Under the pieces are notes generated by a model. It was not told the origin of the DNA. It was given only the letters and a program-made list of their open reading frames with translations, and ran no database searches. Made by a program: the position numbers and the translations under genes. Of a DNA stretch of 64,000 nucleotides, positions 60,834 to 64,000 are shown in pieces (within the stretch, counting starts at the first letter, position 1; each line of letters starts with the position of its first letter). This DNA is from Berberis thunbergii (lineage: Eukaryota > Streptophyta > Magnoliopsida > Ranunculales > Berberidaceae): the NCBI GenBank assembly GCA_003290165.1, contig QNQO01006215.1, positions 1-64,000 on the forward strand, given 5' to 3'.

Positions 60834-62022
60834 AATGCAAGGTTACATTATATGAGGCAATACTATCAAGAAGATATAGGTTATCAAATGTGCTTAATGA
60901 ACCAGTACCAATAATATTGGAATTTAATGAAAGACTAAATTGATTATTTCCAAATGAACAACAATATCCAAATTTGTCCAACAAGGAAATAGAAATCAAA
61001 TTCCGTCTAAATGACGGTACTACAAAAGTGTCTTTCAGTTCCAAATAACAACCAGTCCCTAAGAGTAACCTAAAGTTTCCTATTGCTTCCACTTCTACCG
61101 ATTTTTCATCGCCCACGAAGATGCGTCTTTCAGCATCACTTGGCTTTCGGTAGCTCAGACAACCCTGTATAGAAACACTTATGTGAGTAGTAGCATTGGA
61201 ATCTAACCACCAAGTATTTCTAGGTACTGAAGCTAAGTTAACCTCAGAACAGACCAAAGCAAGAAACATACCCTTTTTAGCATGCCAAGCGTGATACTTG
61301 GTACATTCCTTCTTTACATGTCCAGGTTTCTTACAAAAGAAACAACCCTCATTGCCTTTCTGTTTCTTTTGTGCTGGACCCTTAGCAGCTTCATTATCCT
61401 TCTTTCGTTTTGTGCCCTTATCTTTAGAGGTGCTTGCAAAATGAGCACTTTTCGTTCTGTCTTGCTTCAACCTGTCTTCCTCTTGCACACAGTAGGAAAT
61501 GAGCTCATTAAGAGTCCATTTCTTCTTTTGACAGTTGTAACTGACCTTAAACTGACTGTACTGTGGAGGAAGTGATATCAAAACTAGATGCACGAGTAAG
61601 TCCTCAGACAACTCAAGCTTCAGTGCTTTAACTTTTGAAGCAAGATGAGACACCTCCATGATGTACTCTCTAATGTTCCCTTTGCCTTTATACTTTAATG
61701 AAATCAAGCTAGCTAAAAGCGTGCTTATTTCAGCCTTATCGTTTTTAGCAAAACGCTTTTCAAGTTCAGTAAGGAACTCACTGGCATTGGTCACCCCTGC
61801 GGATATTGCACCCCTAAAGGCTTCTGGAATACCTCGCTTAATGAGCATGAGACTCATGCGATTGGAGCGTTCCCACTTCTCGAAGTATTTCCTGGCATCA
61901 GGAGTACTTGCATCTGTAAGAGGAGCGGGTTGCTCAATCCTTAAGGCAAGGTCCAGATCCATACATCCAAGAACGATTAACACGTTCTCTTTCCAGTCCT
62001 TGAAGTTTGTCCCATTAAGCAT
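60814..62022 (-). pseudogene. Copia gag and protease (GAAGT element)
   Basis: 402 codons. The gag domain starts M-L-N-G-T-N-F-K-D-W. The CCHC zinc knuckle is at residues 227-240 (C-F-F-C...G-H...C). The protease active site at residues 274-276 reads D-S-N where the family has D-S-G, followed by A-T-T-H, so the protease is likely inactive. The start shown is the first ATG of the open frame; it lies 1.47 kb from the primer-binding site. Confidence 0.88.
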
Positions 62023-62029
62023 GTGAATA

Positions 62030-63490
62030 TTATTTACACCAGCAGATATACTAGTAGCAGATATAGTAGCTGTACAGAGAATAAATTACATAAATAACAT
62101 ATTCACATCATTATTCAATTGCATAAACTTTTAAATTTATACAATAGGTAAATAAAAAACCCATATTAAGATACCTAGCACAACATTGTTATTTAGTCTT
62201 TGGACAGAAATATCAATCTGTAAGTGGTACTCTTCGTACACAATGAAACCGGCCTAATATTATGCATTTCTTTGGACTGACATAATAAAAGCATGGTAAA
62301 GTAAACTTTATCACATATTTAAGACTAGGGACTATCCAGTCAAAACAATCTTCCTTTGGGCCGATTGTTTCACATGGATGTAGCATGCTCACTTATTTAA
62401 AATCAACCAATATTTTCTAACAGTGGTTGCTTTGGCAACTTATTAGTTAAATGGTGTAAATTTTAAATAAGGAACACAATAGTGATACATGAAACCAAAG
62501 TTATATTCTATGTATAAATAAAATATAGCCATTAATACAATTAAAACATGGGTCTAAATAAAATATAGCCACAATTACATAGGTCCCAATACTTTAAAAC
62601 AATATTACCAACAGCAACGGGCCCAATAGTCAAAGTAAAATGTACTAACAGGCCCAATTATTAATAACAGCAACATGCCCAATAGGTGAACAATCACCAA
62701 GCCCGTGAACAGTCAACTGAATAGTCACCAGGCCCGTGAACAGTCACTATACAAGCCCAACATTCGCCAGGGCCAACAGTGAATAGTATCGGTCAATGTG
62801 AACAGTCGCGGTCAATGTGAACAGTAATAATTTTTTTTTTATAATACATAATCGCAGATACTGTTCACTGTAACAGTGAAATCGTTTTTCACTATTCGCG
62901 ACATTGCATATCACTGTTCACGAAATCGCGTATCACTGTTCATCGCAACAGTGAAATCGATGTTCACTGTTCACGGACTCGTATTCACTGTTCATTGAAA
63001 CAGTAAAATCGGGTTTTTTATTTTTTATTTTTTTTAATACATCTATTTCACCTTGATCCAAATTGTAATATATTTCAATAGGAAATACAATTACAATGTA
63101 ATCACTGAATACAATTACACTCATAATGAAACAGTGAAGACAATTGCCATGAATACATATCTATATAGATTCAAGTCTATAATCATGAATACATAATCAC
63201 TGTAGGTCCAAATCATGCTATATCAATCGCTGTATTAATCAATAATCACTGTATTAATCTATAATCCATAATCACTGTATTCATGCTATTCATATGAATC
63301 TGTAATCATGTCTTTATAATCATGTCCAGATACATAAACTATATGAATCTATAATCATAAATAACATATAGTATTCAATTGCCTTGCTATTATATGAATA
63401 TATATCACTGTATGAATCTATATATCACTGTATGAAACAAATAATCACTGTATGTTTTCCTTTATAATTTCACATGGAATCAACAGGAGT
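62030..63490 (-). repeat. Long repeat-rich leader of the GAAGT Copia element
   Basis: Between the primer-binding site and gag lie 1.46 kb without a gene. At about 62690-63010 there are roughly a dozen copies of TGAACAGT or its complement ACTGTTCA, several arranged as facing pairs that can form stems. At about 63180-63450 a second motif, AATCACTGTA/TGTATGAATCTAT, recurs. Copia leaders are normally far shorter. It may be an expanded packaging region or an inserted repeat. Confidence 0.85.
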
Positions 63491-63505
63491 TGCTCTGATA
63501 CCAAT

Positions 63506-63960
63506 TGTTGTATTTAAACTAAAAAACTTAAGACTCTAGTTGATTCAATGGAAACAAGAAGAATAGAAACATACCCGATCGATCCATAACAATTTCCTCA
63601 TTGATTGTGATGAGTTTGGATTGTTTGGATCTTCCGATTGATTCAAACGTTTTCCCTTAGTTCTCTGTTGAGAGGATACAGAAGACAATGCCAAAAATTT
63701 TCTCAATTACGCATACGCTCAATCGGGGACCCATCCTATTTATAATGCCCATAAGTCACAACCCTTCAACTTACGGGCTGTGAATTTCCAATTCTGCCCC
63801 TCATTGAATTAGAAATTACATCCTTATTTACATCATGTTATTTATTAATACCTTATAGTCCAATACCCTATTAGATCACATATTTAAATGGACTACACTT
63901 TAAGATAGCAATACATGTTATATTACATATGTGTGCCCACATTATTGGATTTGTCCAATA
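63506..63960 (-). repeat. 5' LTR of the GAAGT Copia element
   Basis: 455 bp. It would be the element's promoter, with the TATAAATAGG-type box at about 63736-63745 on the - strand. The last base pair in window orientation reads TA instead of CA, a point mutation at the outer end. Confidence 0.95.
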
Positions 63961-64000
63961 GAAGTCTCCCGGAACCAGAGCAAGCGAATACAATTCAAAA

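Larger units (their letters stand above)
57145..63960 (-). mobile_element. Full-length Copia retrotransposon with GAAGT target duplication
   Basis: 6.8 kb, flanked by GAAGT at 57140-57144 and 63961-63965. LTRs 57145-57598 (454 bp) and 63506-63960 (455 bp) differ at about two dozen positions, mostly transitions, so the insertion is fairly recent. The primer-binding site complementary to initiator tRNA-Met is at 63491-63505 and the polypurine tract is the complement of ATCTCCCACTTGGGCC at 57599-57614. Gag, protease, integrase, RT and RNase H are all present in that order, interrupted by a few stops and frameshifts. The leader is 1.5 kb long and full of CACTGTTCA repeats. Confidence 0.96.

Noticed and set aside
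1..64000. CRISPR arrays, bacterial operons, ribosomal RNA or tRNA genes
   Set aside because: None of the required repeats, folds or conserved stretches was seen; the tRNA-like motif at 34484 is only a B box.

Overview
The window is nuclear DNA of a flowering plant, probably a dicot. Evidence: one large gene with many GT-AG introns encoding a chloroplast-envelope protein, exon-like pieces of other plant nuclear genes (RPS25, histone H2A, a PsbP-domain protein), plant-type Copia elements primed by initiator tRNA-Met, plant MITEs and decayed pararetrovirus DNA. The species cannot be fixed from the sequence. I saw no rRNA, tRNA or CRISPR locus.

Layout. 1-10.3 kb is a diverged inverted duplication: a dead LINE plus a fragment that looks like an endogenous caulimovirid lie on the + strand and again, shorter, on the - strand. 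A MITE sits in both arms and a solo LTR in only one. 10.3-12.0 kb is intergenic with an old LINE tail. 12.0-34 kb is the only intact gene, TIC236 (SSG4/EMB2410 family, TamB/DUF490), in 23 coding exons that join in frame to 2,230 codons; its introns hold several MITEs. 35-41.1 kb looks like a Pack-type transposon carrying RPS25 and H2A exon fragments, invaded by a truncated Copia element on the - strand. 41.3-48.4 kb is a broken - strand gene with PsbP-domain exons, split in an intron by a full-length but dead Copia element with a TTAAT target duplication. 49-52.2 kb holds a 190-bp tandem repeat, a small hairpin MITE and nested inverted-repeat elements. 52.2-56.2 kb holds an internally deleted Copia copy and a long-LTR (Gypsy-like) remnant. 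57.1-63.96 kb is a comparatively young full-length Copia element on the - strand with a perfect GAAGT target duplication and an unusually long, repeat-rich leader.

Function. Only TIC236 looks like a working protein gene. Its product bridges the outer and inner chloroplast envelope during protein import. The rest is a record of nested transposition, gene capture and decay; the order of several events can be read from target duplications, empty sites and shared inactivating mutations. The most unusual structures are the LINE/pararetrovirus inverted duplication, the upstream-AUG cluster (including an AUG-stop) of TIC236, the Pack-type element and the repeat-rich Copia leader.
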